Notes under the pieces: generated by a model | What the model was told of the DNA's origin: nothing | The model's database searches: none | Seen by the model: the letters and a program-made list of their open reading frames with translations, nothing else | Part shown: one piece after another, positions 15,219 to 24,520 of the stretch | How positions within the stretch are numbered: the first letter of the stretch is position 1 | Layout of the letters: every line of letters begins with the position of its first letter | Assembly: GCA_016194935.1 (NCBI GenBank) | Contig: JACQAO010000056.1 | Coordinates: 1 to 64,000, forward strand | Source of the DNA: Betaproteobacteria bacterium | GTDB lineage: Bacteria; Pseudomonadota; Gammaproteobacteria; Burkholderiales; Rhodocyclaceae | Reading direction: 5' to 3' | Length of the DNA stretch: 64,000 nt | Translations under genes and position numbers: made by a program

Positions 15219-16379
15219 TCACTCGGTGATCGATCCATGGACGATGTCGGACAATTTCTGGAAGCGCAGATGACTGTCGATCTGATCCATCAGTCCGCTC
15301 GTAAGGCAGACAAAAGATATCTCGGATTTCGGGTCCACCCAGAATACCGTCGAGCCAGCGCCGATGCCGCCGAAGGTCGAGGGCGACGCAAGCGTTCCGA
15401 AGGGGGCGGGAAAGTAGACCCCCTCGCCACGCAAAAAGAATCCGAGTCCGAGATAGGCCGGATAGGTATCCCAACCGCGCATTTCCATCTGTGCCGCCAA
15501 GGTGTTGTTCGGCATCATGCCGGTGTGGTTTCTAGTCGCCAGGCGAAGCGATGCGGGCGAAACAATGGCTGCGCCGTCCAGTGTTCCTCCGAGACGCAGC
15601 ATCTCAGCAAAGCGATGCATGTCGGCGAGTGTCGAAAACGCGCCACCGCCAGGAAGCTCCGTTTCAGCGGTGACCGTGCGATCGCGAGACTCGAGCTGCC
15701 GGTTCATCTCGGTCGGGTTACGAGCGACCACCGGTACCCGGTAGGGCGCGAGATCGTTGCGCAGTCCGATGGCGGTGCGGGTCATTCCGAGCGGCGCAAG
15801 GATATCGCGGGCTATGACGTCGCGATAACGGCTGTCGGGTCCGTCGAGCCGCCTAATCACCTCGCCTAACATGTCGTAGGAGATGCGGGCGCTGTAGCTG
15901 ACCGATTCACCCGGGCGATTGACAGGGGAGATCGCGCAGATCGCGGCCACTGTCGACGCCAGATCGCCGATCCTGTCCGCCGGAAGGTTTGGCAGCAAGA
16001 ATGGCATGCCGCCGGTGTGGCTCAGCAACTGCGCGATCGTAATGCGGTGCTTGCCGAGTATTCCGAACTCGGGGATTATTGCGCAAACCGGCGTGTTCAG
16101 GGCAAGGTCGCCCCGTTCTATGGCCCGAAAAATGGCTACAGCGGTCATCGGCTTGGTCAAGGACATAACAGAAAAGACGCTGCCCTGATCGATCGCGGTG
16201 CCAGTGGCACGCTCGGCAAACCCGAATACGGCGTCCACTGCGACGATGCCGCGCCGGGCGACACGAATCGCGATGCCGTCACAGCGCCCGGCGGCGAGAT
16301 CGCGCTCGATCGCTCTCGAAAGCCGCCCCACCACAGCCGGGTCCATTCCCGCCGTGACAGGATCGTAGCTATTCATCAT
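15219..16379 (-). CDS. Serine hydrolase, beta-lactamase class C / EstB family
   Basis: 386 residues. The SxxK motif is Ser73-Leu-Thr-Lys76 after QGSVFSVM. The second motif position reads YSA rather than YSN. GGIGAGSTVFWVDP takes the place of the C-terminal Gly-rich motif of EstB-type esterases. Family members hydrolyse short-chain esters or peptides. No clear signal peptide is seen, suggesting a cytoplasmic esterase. It is the first gene of the leftward group that continues with the flavin-reductase-like and GMC genes. ATG 16379 is followed directly by a second ATG at 16376. Confidence 0.85.
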   Translation of the reverse strand: MMNSYDPVTAGMDPAVVGRLSRAIERDLAAGRCDGIAIRVARRGIVAVDAVFGFAERATGTAIDQGSVFSVMSLTKPMTAVAIFRAIERGDLALNTPVCAIIPEFGILGKHRITIAQLLSHTGGMPFLLPNLPADRIGDLASTVAAICAISPVNRPGESVSYSARISYDMLGEVIRRLDGPDSRYRDVIARDILAPLGMTRTAIGLRNDLAPYRVPVVARNPTEMNRQLESRDRTVTAETELPGGGAFSTLADMHRFAEMLRLGGTLDGAAIVSPASLRLATRNHTGMMPNNTLAAQMEMRGWDTYPAYLGLGFFLRGEGVYFPAPFGTLASPSTFGGIGAGSTVFWVDPKSEISFVCLTSGLMDQIDSHLRFQKLSDIVHGSITE

Positions 16380-16526
16380 CTTAATCCCCTGCGCTGACGG
16401 CTAGACAAAGTTTGGGAGACGTACTGTGAGGTTTTCATTGCTGCCTTCTTTCTCAATCATGCTGATTCGTTCTCTACTCGCAGCACTATTTTAAGCGAAA
16501 AATCCTGCCCTGGAAATAAATATTAT

Positions 16527-16575
16527 AAATATTGAACCATTTTAATTGACTTATCTTCTGCGATAGTGATATTAT
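16527..16575 (+). promoter_or_regulatory. Promoter with island box for the ABC transporter operon
   Basis: The box AAATATTGAACCATTT (16527-16542) runs into TTGACT (16546-16551), then an 18-base spacer and TATTAT (16570-16575). The arrangement matches 903-954. Transcription would start near 16582, leaving a leader of about 70 nt before the small ORF at 16653 and 170 nt before the ATPase gene. The rest of the 16380-16750 gap holds no other recognisable feature. Confidence 0.65.
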
Positions 16576-16652
16576 CAATCAAAAGAGCGCGACTCTCGCT
16601 AAAACACTTGGTGATCTCAGGTGAGACGGGCGAAGTCAACACGGAGGAGCGA

Positions 16653-16757
16653 ATGAAGTTGCGAAAAAACAAGAAGCTTCATCTCGGTGAAGAGTGGCGT
16701 CAGGCGACAGGCGAAGTCCTGATGCGTACGCAGTGTGCTGGAGATATCTCATGCTGA
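16653..16757 (+). CDS. Small leader ORF overlapping the ABC ATPase start
   Basis: 34 codons beginning at ATG 16653 behind a strong ribosome site (GGAGGAG, 16643-16649). It ends at TGA 16755-16757, seven bases into the downstream ATPase gene. The product is basic at its start (MKLRKNKK) and resembles no family I know. The overlap suggests translational coupling or a leader peptide for the transporter operon. A chance ORF is possible, but its ribosome site is better than that of the ATPase gene itself. Confidence 0.45.
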   Translation: MKLRKNKKLHLGEEWRQATGEVLMRTQCAGDISC

Positions 16758-17932
16758 CTTTGGAGGGACTTCACAAGACTTATCCACCCACCGATCCCAG
16801 TCAGGGCGCAGGCAAGACCGCGCCGGCGTTGAGAGGCGTATCGATTACCGTTGAGAAGGGCGAGTTCTACACCCTGCTCGGACCAAGCGGCTGCGGAAAA
16901 ACTACGATGCTTCAGTGTATCGCCGGTCTGGAAACACCCGATTCAGGTGATATCACGATGTGCGGCGAGGTCGTGTTCAGCAGTGCACGGAATATTTTTG
17001 TTCCCGCGAGCAAGCGACGGCTTGGGATGGTGTTTCAGTCCTACGCGATCTGGCCGCATATGACGGTTTTCGAGAATGTCGCCTTTCCGCTACGGCAAGG
17101 AGGCAAAGGGCTCTCGAAACAGGTATTGGGCGATAGAGTGATGGCCGCCCTTGACAGGGTGAAGCTGCGCGATTTCGCCAATCGGCCGGCTCCCTATCTG
17201 TCAGGCGGGCAACAGCAGCGCGTCGCCTTGGCACGCGCGCTGGTTGGTGAGCCGCGCGTGATTCTTCTGGACGAGCCGTTGAGCAATCTTGACGCGAAGC
17301 TTCGTGACGAAATGCGAGTCGAACTGCGTGATCTGGTCAAGTCCCTGGGAATAACGACGATCTACGTGACGCATGATCAGGTCGAGGCTCTTTCCATGTC
17401 CGACCGCATCGCGCTTATGAAAGACGGGAAAGTAATACAGGAGGGTACGCCCGCCGATTTATATATGCGGCCCAAGACGGCGTTCGCGTCCGAATTTGTC
17501 GGGCGCAGCAATCTCATTCCCGGAAAAGTAGTCAACGGTTCTGCGGATAGTGATTATGGAACCGTCGCCGTTCAGTTCGGCGACATTCGATGTCGATTAC
17601 CTGATGGCGTTGCTGTCGGCGAGAGTGTCAACGTCATGGTGCGCCCCCACGGTATTGATGTGAACGGACAGGCGGACGAGATCAATCGGTTCGCCGGTCG
17701 GGTACGAGGAACAAGTTTTGTCGGCGAATTTCTCGACATCTGTGTCGATCTGAAAGGTTGTTCCCTTCGCGTCTATGCCAGTCCGTACGATGCGATCACG
17801 ACAGGTCAGGAAGTCGCCCTGAGTTTTCCGCCGGATCGCTGCGTTGTTCTCTTGCCGGACGAAGCAGCTATTAGTGGGGAGGGTGGGCGATACAGCCAAT
17901 CGCTCGAACAACCAAGTCATAGGAGCGACTAG
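16751..17932 (+). CDS. ABC transporter ATP-binding protein (Fe3+/putrescine-type importer, with TOBE domain)
   Basis: 393 residues from ATG 16751, with GGAGA about seven bases upstream; the frame stays open further upstream but without a better site. ATPase motifs in order: Walker A GPSGCGKT (44-51), Q-loop VFQSYAIWPHMTVFENV, signature LSGGQQQRVALARAL, Walker B VILLDEPLSNLD, and switch VTHD. The C-terminal third is a TOBE-type regulatory domain, as in FbpC/PotA. It energises the permease encoded by the next gene, two bases downstream. No binding-protein gene is nearby. Substrate unknown. Confidence 0.92.
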   Translation: MLTLEGLHKTYPPTDPSQGAGKTAPALRGVSITVEKGEFYTLLGPSGCGKTTMLQCIAGLETPDSGDITMCGEVVFSSARNIFVPASKRRLGMVFQSYAIWPHMTVFENVAFPLRQGGKGLSKQVLGDRVMAALDRVKLRDFANRPAPYLSGGQQQRVALARALVGEPRVILLDEPLSNLDAKLRDEMRVELRDLVKSLGITTIYVTHDQVEALSMSDRIALMKDGKVIQEGTPADLYMRPKTAFASEFVGRSNLIPGKVVNGSADSDYGTVAVQFGDIRCRLPDGVAVGESVNVMVRPHGIDVNGQADEINRFAGRVRGTSFVGEFLDICVDLKGCSLRVYASPYDAITTGQEVALSFPPDRCVVLLPDEAAISGEGGRYSQSLEQPSHRSD

Positions 17933-17934
17933 CG

Positions 17935-19683
17935 ATGCCGGCTGCGGTTCAAAGCGTAAATCCGAGCAGCGTTTCTATTCGCCATCCTTTTGCCTCGCGC
18001 CAAGGTCAGGTGGTCGCGTTGGCGTTGCTGGTGCTCTTGCTGGTTCTTATCGCCGCACCGTTGATTTTCCTGCTCAGGGCCAGTCTGACACCGCCGGGCG
18101 AGTTGCCGTTCTTTGTCGACACTTACTCGCTCGAAAACTATGTTTCCGTGCTTACCAGCCCGGATCTGTTGGATCTGATCTTGAACACGCTCAAGTACGC
18201 ACTGGGCAGCGTGATCTTCGGCGTGACCTTGGCGTCAGGTATCGCCTGGCTGGTAGAGCGAACCGACATTCCGTTTCAAACGACGATCCGCATCCTGATG
18301 TATTCGTGGATGGCGGTGCCGACGATTGTTCTTGCATTCGGATGGATATTGCTTGCGAATCCCGGCAGTGGAATCGTGAACTTGCTGCTCCGGGAATTTT
18401 TTAACGTTACCGGCTCGCCGATTTCCATTTACTCGCTACCCGCCATGACGTTGGTCACCGGGCTGGCTCTCGTCCCGACGGCTTTCGCCATGATTGCCGG
18501 TCTGTTGCGCAATATGGATCCGCAGCTCGAAAGCGCTGGCGCTGTGCACGGAGCGACGACGTTCAGCGTATTCCAAAGCGTAACCTTTCCGCTTCTGATC
18601 CCGGGATTATTCTCGGTCGGCATCCTGCTGGTAATGGCGATGGTGCAGGCTTTCGATTTCCCCTTGGTACTCGGGCTCACCGCCAAGGTGCACGTCCTCA
18701 GCACTCGGATATACCTCCTCGCGCACTCCGACATTTCGCGACCCGACTACAGTCTTCCCGCGACCTTCGGCATTTTCTTCTTGGTGTTGGCCGTGGCACT
18801 CATGTTCGCCTATTTTCGGACGGTGCGCATGGGAGAACGCTTTCGGGTCGTGACAGGCAAGGCTTTTCGACCCCGCCGGTTTTCCTTGAATGGCTGGCGA
18901 TATCCAGCCGCGACAGTCGTTGGATTGTACTTCGCGTTGATGCTTCTACCTCTTCTCATTCTATTGTGGACGAGTTTCCAGCCTTTCTATCAGGCACCGT
19001 CGATCCATGCGCTGACACAACTCACCTTAGCCAATTTCGTCTCTGTCTTCGAGGAGAGCCAGATTCTTAGGGCGATCAGCAATACAGTTATTCTCGTTAT
19101 GTGCAGTGCGACACTGGTTATGGTGCTTTCGGTCATGATCGCCTGGTACGCAGTACGGTCAAAAGGCCGCATCGGCAAGTACCTCGAGCTGCTGGCTTTT
19201 GCCCCCATGGCGATACCGCCTGTGGTACTGGCGATTGCCGTTCTGCTGATTTATCTGCGGACGCCTTTGTACGGAACGATCTGGCTAATCGTACTGGCCC
19301 ACGTGTCGGTTTACATCGCCTTCGGCACGCGCACCATGCACGCGGCGCTGCTACAGCTCCATCAAGAGTTGGAGAACGCAGCGCTGGTCTGCGGCGCCAA
19401 CTGGTTCGTCATGCTGCGGCGCATCGTTTTCCCCTTGCTACGCCCGCAAATCCTCAACGGGTGGCTCTGGGTTGCAGCGCACAGCGCTCGCGACATTACC
19501 TTTCCGCTGTTCCTGATTACCGCAACGAATGTCGTCGTCGCATCTGAATTGTGGGTTCTCTGGGAAACCCCGGAAATTCCAACGGCTTCTGCACTCTCGA
19601 TGGTGCTGGTGCTGGGGCTGCTGGTGCTGGTTGTGCCTGTTCAGATACTCGCTTCGCGGAGCATGGCGCGAGAGGCGCATTGA
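17935..19683 (+). CDS. ABC transporter permease, two fused membrane domains (FbpB/SfuB type)
   Basis: 582 residues, about twelve membrane segments arranged as two MetI-type halves. The first carries an EAA-like loop around LESAGAVHGATTFSVFQSVTFPLL, the second around ELENAALVCGANWFVMLRRIVFPLL. This fused form is typical of the ferric-iron and related organic-ion importers in the inner membrane. AGGAG sits just ahead of ATG 17935. It partners with the ATPase encoded immediately upstream. Metal uptake is the usual role, but the setting and the shared promoter box argue for uptake of an organic substrate. Confidence 0.9.
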   Translation: MPAAVQSVNPSSVSIRHPFASRQGQVVALALLVLLLVLIAAPLIFLLRASLTPPGELPFFVDTYSLENYVSVLTSPDLLDLILNTLKYALGSVIFGVTLASGIAWLVERTDIPFQTTIRILMYSWMAVPTIVLAFGWILLANPGSGIVNLLLREFFNVTGSPISIYSLPAMTLVTGLALVPTAFAMIAGLLRNMDPQLESAGAVHGATTFSVFQSVTFPLLIPGLFSVGILLVMAMVQAFDFPLVLGLTAKVHVLSTRIYLLAHSDISRPDYSLPATFGIFFLVLAVALMFAYFRTVRMGERFRVVTGKAFRPRRFSLNGWRYPAATVVGLYFALMLLPLLILLWTSFQPFYQAPSIHALTQLTLANFVSVFEESQILRAISNTVILVMCSATLVMVLSVMIAWYAVRSKGRIGKYLELLAFAPMAIPPVVLAIAVLLIYLRTPLYGTIWLIVLAHVSVYIAFGTRTMHAALLQLHQELENAALVCGANWFVMLRRIVFPLLRPQILNGWLWVAAHSARDITFPLFLITATNVVVASELWVLWETPEIPTASALSMVLVLGLLVLVVPVQILASRSMAREAH

Positions 19684-19774
19684 TGGGGATGTTAGCGGCT
19701 GCGCCACGACTGACCCGCTTGGTTGGGGGCGGAGCGGCGCTCCTACAAAATTGCGGAGAATTCGGAGTGAAACT

Positions 19775-20779
19775 ATGAACTATCGATCTCTGGGCCAGAC
19801 GGGCATGATGGTCTCGCCCATCGCCATCGGCACCTTCAATTTCGGCGGACCCACCTCCGAGGCCGACTCGAACAGGATAATCGCCCGGGCGCTGGAGGCG
19901 GGAATCAATTTCTTCGACGTGGCGAACTCCTACAACGAGGGACGCAGCGAGGAGTTTCTCGGCCGGGCTCTCAAAGAACACGCCGTGCGCGACGACGTCA
20001 TTATTGCTACGAAAGCGCACTATTCCGTCGGCAAGGGTCCGAACGACAGCGGAAACTCCCGCCTGCACATTATCCGCGAGTGCGAGCGCAGCTTGAAACG
20101 CATGGGGGTCGACTATATCGATCTCTTCCAGATCCATCGACCGGATTTCGTTCTTCCTGTGGAAGAGACTCTCGGGGCGCTCACCGACCTCGTAAGACAG
20201 GGCAAGGTTCGGTACATCGGCTGTTCAACCCATCCGGCCTGGAAGGTCATGGAGGCATTGGCAGTCAGCGAGGCAAGGGGCTACGCTCGTTATGTGGCTG
20301 AACAGCCGCCCTACAATCTCCTCGACCGGCGCGTTGAAAACGAACTTGTGCCGCTCTGCCTGAAACATGGCCTTGGAATCATTCCATACGCACCCTTGGC
20401 GCAGGGCGTCCTAGCGGGACGCTATGCGAGCAAAAACAGCCCGCCGCCGGATTCCAGGGCGGTTTTGCGTGGTGGTGCCTACGCCGACAGGGTGAATACG
20501 CGCGGTATCGAGATCGGGCGCCGACTCACCGAACTTGCCGCCGAGGCTGGCATAACAACTGCCCAGTTAGCAATGCTCTGGATCAAGGATCGCCCCGGCG
20601 TCACGGCGCCGCTCTTCGGCCCTCGAACTGTCGAGCAGCTGGAAGATGTATTGCCAGTGCTCGAGATGAGCTTCCCGGAGGAACTGGAAGACAAGTGCGA
20701 CGCACTGGTGCCGCCTGGAAGTGCGGTCACGAATTTTCACAACGGCTGTCACTGGATGAAGCAAGTGTTGATGTTCTAG
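19775..20779 (+). CDS. Aldo/keto reductase
   Basis: 334 residues from ATG 19775, with CGGAGTGA upstream; the longer open frame from 19529 overlaps the permease gene and is not used. (beta/alpha)8 NADPH-dependent oxidoreductase with the full catalytic tetrad: Asp48 (FFDVA), Tyr53 (SYNEG), Lys80 (ATKAHY) and His121 (QIHRPD). The subtype resembles YhdN/IolS and L-glyceraldehyde-3-phosphate-reductase-like proteins that reduce carbonyls to alcohols. It lies 91 bp after the permease gene in the same direction, so probably in the transporter operon. Confidence 0.9.
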   Translation: MNYRSLGQTGMMVSPIAIGTFNFGGPTSEADSNRIIARALEAGINFFDVANSYNEGRSEEFLGRALKEHAVRDDVIIATKAHYSVGKGPNDSGNSRLHIIRECERSLKRMGVDYIDLFQIHRPDFVLPVEETLGALTDLVRQGKVRYIGCSTHPAWKVMEALAVSEARGYARYVAEQPPYNLLDRRVENELVPLCLKHGLGIIPYAPLAQGVLAGRYASKNSPPPDSRAVLRGGAYADRVNTRGIEIGRRLTELAAEAGITTAQLAMLWIKDRPGVTAPLFGPRTVEQLEDVLPVLEMSFPEELEDKCDALVPPGSAVTNFHNGCHWMKQVLMF

Positions 20780-20898
20780 GAAGTCAGGACTTTCTGTGCA
20801 TTGACACATTCCTAACCAGTCAACGAGTCACATAACGTTTTCCTGTTCGCTTTGGCGAATTTTACTTGCTCTGCTAAAACTAAAGGAGATTACGCAAC

Positions 20899-21948
20899 AT
20901 GAAAAAGAAACAAAATAAACTGATTGCACTTGCAATCGCTGGCATTGTTTCCAACGGTGTTTTTGCTCAATCAAATGCCACCATTTTTGGCGTCGTCGAC
21001 CTCTCTGTTGAGAGTGGTAAGTATTCCGACTCAGCAGGTACTTTGACACGTATGGCATCTGGAGGTAACCTCGTAAGCCGTATAGGCTTCAGAGGCTCAG
21101 AAGATATGGGCGGTGGATTAAGTGCCAACTTCCTGCTGGAAGCTCAACCCAGTCCCGACAACGGCGCACAAGCGATCACGTCGCAGTTCTGGAACCGTAG
21201 CGCCACAGTTGGCCTCTCAAGTACCAGTTGGGGCAGCGTAAACCTAGGTCGCCAATACACTCCCTGGTTTAGTGCTGTTTCCGACGTTGACCCGTTCTAT
21301 GGGGCAGGCTTGGCCACATACTACGCCATGGTGTTTGGTGACACCCGCATGAATAATTCCATTCGATGGGATTCTCCCAGCATGAATGGTCTATCTGCCG
21401 CCGTGATGTTTGGCTTGGGCCAGGATGGAGATGCTACTGGCATTGAAGGTACAACTGCTACAACAAAGAAGCTGGGTAAAGAAGGTGGCGTAAAACTCTC
21501 TTATGCCAATGGCCCTATACGTGCCAACTATGGTTACGATACTCAAACGACTGCGGTTAGTCCTGATGTCGACACAAAACGTAACCAGTTGAATGGTTCA
21601 TATGATTTCAAGGTTGTTAAGCTGGGGCTTAACTGGAACAGCAACAAAAAGAGTGATAACACACTGGATGATCGCGCTTGGTCTGTTACCGTTGTTGTGC
21701 CGGTGTTCGGTACTGACCTGTTTAAATCTGGCTATACCAGATTGCATGACAAGGTTACAGCTAACAAGGATGCCAGATTAATTGCCATTGGCTACGAACA
21801 TCCGCTGTCCAAGCGTACCAATCTGTATGCTAATTACGCCAAGATAAACAATGATCAAGCCGCTAGCAAAACATTGAACGGCGGTGTCGCTGTTGTTCAA
21901 GGCTTCGATCCGAGCGCTCTACAGGTTGGTATACGGCATCTGTTTTAA
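20899..21948 (+). CDS. Outer-membrane porin (Neisseria/Burkholderia type)
   Basis: 349 residues. A signal peptide (MKKK, a hydrophobic core, then FAQ around residue 24) is followed by SNATIFGVVDLSVESG. It continues as a 16-strand general porin with RIGFRGSEDMGGGL and a constriction-loop region. The last residue is Phe in VGIRHLF, the usual signal for outer-membrane assembly. AAAGGAG precedes the ATG. Base composition is distinctly more AT-rich than in the flanking genes, which could reflect high expression or transfer. It lies between the island and the core block and ends in a strong terminator at 21969-22000. Confidence 0.93.
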   Translation: MKKKQNKLIALAIAGIVSNGVFAQSNATIFGVVDLSVESGKYSDSAGTLTRMASGGNLVSRIGFRGSEDMGGGLSANFLLEAQPSPDNGAQAITSQFWNRSATVGLSSTSWGSVNLGRQYTPWFSAVSDVDPFYGAGLATYYAMVFGDTRMNNSIRWDSPSMNGLSAAVMFGLGQDGDATGIEGTTATTKKLGKEGGVKLSYANGPIRANYGYDTQTTAVSPDVDTKRNQLNGSYDFKVVKLGLNWNSNKKSDNTLDDRAWSVTVVVPVFGTDLFKSGYTRLHDKVTANKDARLIAIGYEHPLSKRTNLYANYAKINNDQAASKTLNGGVAVVQGFDPSALQVGIRHLF

Positions 21949-21968
21949 CCAATTTTCGTCGACATGTG

Positions 21969-22000
21969 TAAAAACGGCCACCTTTGGGTGGCCGTTTTTA
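21969..22000 (+). terminator. Rho-independent terminator after the porin gene
   Basis: Stem AACGGCCACC / GGTGGCCGTT with a 4-base loop, flanked by an A-run and a T-run (TAAAAA ... TTTTTA). The symmetrical A/T runs could also stop transcription from the other strand, but only the porin gene ends here. Confidence 0.92.
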
Positions 22001-22049
22001 CTGGTTCAGCCGATTATAATTCCAATCCGCAGTTCGACCGGTATTCAAA

Positions 22050-22463
22050 ATGGATCATCCGCACAAACTGGTTTTCACGCTCCGCATCCCCATCCGCTGG
22101 GGCGATATGGATGCCATGGGCCATGTCAACAACACCGTTTATTTTCGTTATGCAGAGCAGGCGCGCATCGAGTGGATTGAGTCGCTGGGCTTTCCTGCAC
22201 GGCAAGAACACGATCAATCGCCGGTGATTGTGAACGCCAGTTGCACATTCCTGATTCCCCTGACCTATCCCGGCACAGTAGAGGTTCGCACGTACACCGG
22301 CAGTGCCGGACGCAGCAGCCTGCCGACTTTCTTCGACCTGCGACCGCTCGGCGATGATCGGGTGCATGCCGAAGGCGCGGCCAAGATCGTGTGGACCAAC
22401 CCCGCCAGCGGCAAGTCGATACCCCTGCCCGACGTCATGCGCCGCTTGGCGGCGGATCAATAA
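22050..22463 (+). CDS. 4-hydroxybenzoyl-CoA-thioesterase-like (hotdog) acyl-CoA thioesterase
   Basis: 137 residues. The hotdog-fold motif [28 protein letters not shown] carries the catalytic Asp of the 4HBT/YbgC family. The enzyme hydrolyses an acyl-CoA to free acid and CoA in the cytoplasm. The next gene, acetoacetyl-CoA synthetase, starts 19 bp downstream, so the two are probably co-transcribed and may balance CoA ester pools. The ATG has no strong Shine-Dalgarno sequence. Confidence 0.88.
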   Translation: MDHPHKLVFTLRIPIRWGDMDAMGHVNNTVYFRYAEQARIEWIESLGFPARQEHDQSPVIVNASCTFLIPLTYPGTVEVRTYTGSAGRSSLPTFFDLRPLGDDRVHAEGAAKIVWTNPASGKSIPLPDVMRRLAADQ

Positions 22464-22482
22464 AATTTCCAGGAGACCGCCA

Positions 22483-24471
22483 GTGACCACCCAAACCAGC
22501 AAGCCTCCGCTGTGGCAACCTTCGACCGAGCGCATTGCGCGGAGCAACCTGACCGCTTTCATGCATGCCGCCAGCCGCCAATGGGGACGCGGCTTTGAGG
22601 GATATGCCGAGCTGCACCGCTGGTCGGTGGAACATCCCGAACAGTTCTGGGTTTCGCTGTGGGAATTCGCCGGTGTGATCGGCACAAGAGGCGATACGGC
22701 GCTCGTCGACGGCGACAGGATGCCGGGCGCGCAATGGTTTCCCGAGGCGCGCTTCAACTTCGCGGAGAACTTGTTGCGTTCGAGAGAGGACAGCGATGCC
22801 CTGGTTTTCTGGGGCGAGGACAAGTTCAAGAGCCGTCTCAGCCATGCCGTGCTGTATCGCCAGACCGCACAGTTGGCGGCAGCCTTGCGGGCAATGGGCG
22901 TCGTCAGCGGCGACCGCGTCGCCGCTTATCTGCCCAATCTGCCCGAGACCCTCGTTGCCATGCTGGCAACGGCTTCCATCGGCGCGACCTTTACTTCGGC
23001 ATCGCCGGATTTCGGCGTGCAAGGCGTGCTGGATCGCTTCGGCCAGATTGAGCCGAAGATATTGATTGCCGCCGACGGTTATTGCTACAACGGCAAGATT
23101 ATCGCCACGCTGGACAAGGTCGCCGAGGTGGTGGAGCGATTGCCGAGCGTGACGCGCACCCTGATCGTCCGATATGTCACCCCGGCGCAACAGGACATCG
23201 ATTTAACAAAGATTCGTAATGCGGTATTGTTGGCCGATTTCATCGAGCCTTATCGCCAGGTAGAGGAGATCGAGTTTGTCCGGTTGCCTTTCAGTCATCC
23301 GCTCTACATCATGTATTCCTCGGGTACCACCGGCGTGCCGAAATGCATTGTGCATTGCGCCGGCGGCGCGTTGTTGCAGCATCTCAAGGAGCATCTGCTG
23401 CACAGTGACATCCGGCCCGGCGACCGCCTGTTTTTTTTCACCACTTGCGGCTGGATGATGTGGAACTGGCTGGCCTCCGGGCTGGCCGCCGGCGCCACGC
23501 TGCTGCTCTACGACGGTTCACCTTTCGTTGGCAAAGGCAATATCCTGTTCAACTATGCCGACGCGGAGGGCATGACACACTTAGGCGCCTCGGCGAAATT
23601 CATTGACGCCATCGCCAAAATCAATTTGGAGCCGGCGCAAACGCATCGTCTGGATGCATTGCGCGTCCTGTTTTCCACCGGAAGTCCGCTGGTGGCTGAG
23701 GGTTTCGAGTATGTCTATCACAATATCAAAAGCGATTTGCAACTGGCCTCGATCTCCGGCGGCACCGACCTGCTGGCCTGTTTCGTTCTGGGCAACCCGC
23801 TCGGCCCGGTATGGCGCGGTGAAATCCAGTGTGCCGCGCTGGGCATGGCCTGTGAAGTTTTCGATGAAAACGGCCAACCGTTGCGCGGTGTCAAAGGTGA
23901 ATTGGTGTGCACGCGGCCTTTTCCGTCGATGCCGCTGGGCTTCTGGAACGATGCCGATGGCGCGAAATACCGTGCCGCTTACTTTGAACGCTTTCCCGGC
24001 ATCTGGTGCCACGGCGATTTTGCCGAGATCACGGCACATGACGGTTACATCATTTATGGCCGCTCCGACGCCACCCTCAATCCCGGCGGAGTGCGTATCG
24101 GCACTGCCGAGATTTACCGCCAGGTGGAGAAGCTGCCCGAGGTGGTCGAGTCTATCGTCATCGGCCAGAACTGGCCGCCGCAGGCGCCGAGCGATGCGCG
24201 GGTGGTGCTGTTTGTCAAGCTGCGCGAAGGACTGACGCTCGACGATACGCTGGCCAGTCGCATCCGCGCGACCATCCGCGCCAACACCACGCCGCGCCAT
24301 GTGCCGGCAAAAATCCTCCAGGTGGCCGACATCCCGCGCACCAAGAGCGGCAAGATTGTCGAACTGGCGGTGCGCAATATGGTGCACGGAGAGCCGGTGC
24401 GGAATCTCGAAGCGCTGGCCAATCCCGAGGCGCTCGAACACTTCCGTAATCGGGCCGAGCTTCGGGACTGA
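22483..24471 (+). CDS. aacS: Acetoacetyl-CoA synthetase
   Basis: 662 residues from GTG 22483 with AGGAGA at 22471-22476; an in-frame upstream extension overlaps the thioesterase gene and is rejected. Adenylate-forming enzyme: the P-loop-like motif [14 protein letters not shown], then [33 protein letters not shown] and, near the end, [14 protein letters not shown]. Length and the [14 protein letters not shown] segment place it with acetoacetate-CoA ligases (EC 6.2.1.16), which use ATP to convert acetoacetate to acetoacetyl-CoA. It could recover acetoacetate released by the BKACE encoded at 5951-6889. Confidence 0.93.
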   Translation: MTTQTSKPPLWQPSTERIARSNLTAFMHAASRQWGRGFEGYAELHRWSVEHPEQFWVSLWEFAGVIGTRGDTALVDGDRMPGAQWFPEARFNFAENLLRSREDSDALVFWGEDKFKSRLSHAVLYRQTAQLAAALRAMGVVSGDRVAAYLPNLPETLVAMLATASIGATFTSASPDFGVQGVLDRFGQIEPKILIAADGYCYNGKIIATLDKVAEVVERLPSVTRTLIVRYVTPAQQDIDLTKIRNAVLLADFIEPYRQVEEIEFVRLPFSHPLYIMYSSGTTGVPKCIVHCAGGALLQHLKEHLLHSDIRPGDRLFFFTTCGWMMWNWLASGLAAGATLLLYDGSPFVGKGNILFNYADAEGMTHLGASAKFIDAIAKINLEPAQTHRLDALRVLFSTGSPLVAEGFEYVYHNIKSDLQLASISGGTDLLACFVLGNPLGPVWRGEIQCAALGMACEVFDENGQPLRGVKGELVCTRPFPSMPLGFWNDADGAKYRAAYFERFPGIWCHGDFAEITAHDGYIIYGRSDATLNPGGVRIGTAEIYRQVEKLPEVVESIVIGQNWPPQAPSDARVVLFVKLREGLTLDDTLASRIRATIRANTTPRHVPAKILQVADIPRTKSGKIVELAVRNMVHGEPVRNLEALANPEALEHFRNRAELRD

Positions 24472-24520
24472 GGAGTGCGTGTCGTTTGTTTTTGACTACG
24501 GTTTCACCTATGATAACGCC

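Noticed and set aside
17844-18404. 186-codon rightward frame across the ATPase/permease junction
   Set aside because: It is an off-frame shadow of two clearly recognised genes and has no domain pattern.
20801-20806. TTGACA ahead of the porin gene as its promoter
   Set aside because: No acceptable -10 lies 16-18 bases downstream, so a promoter was not called.
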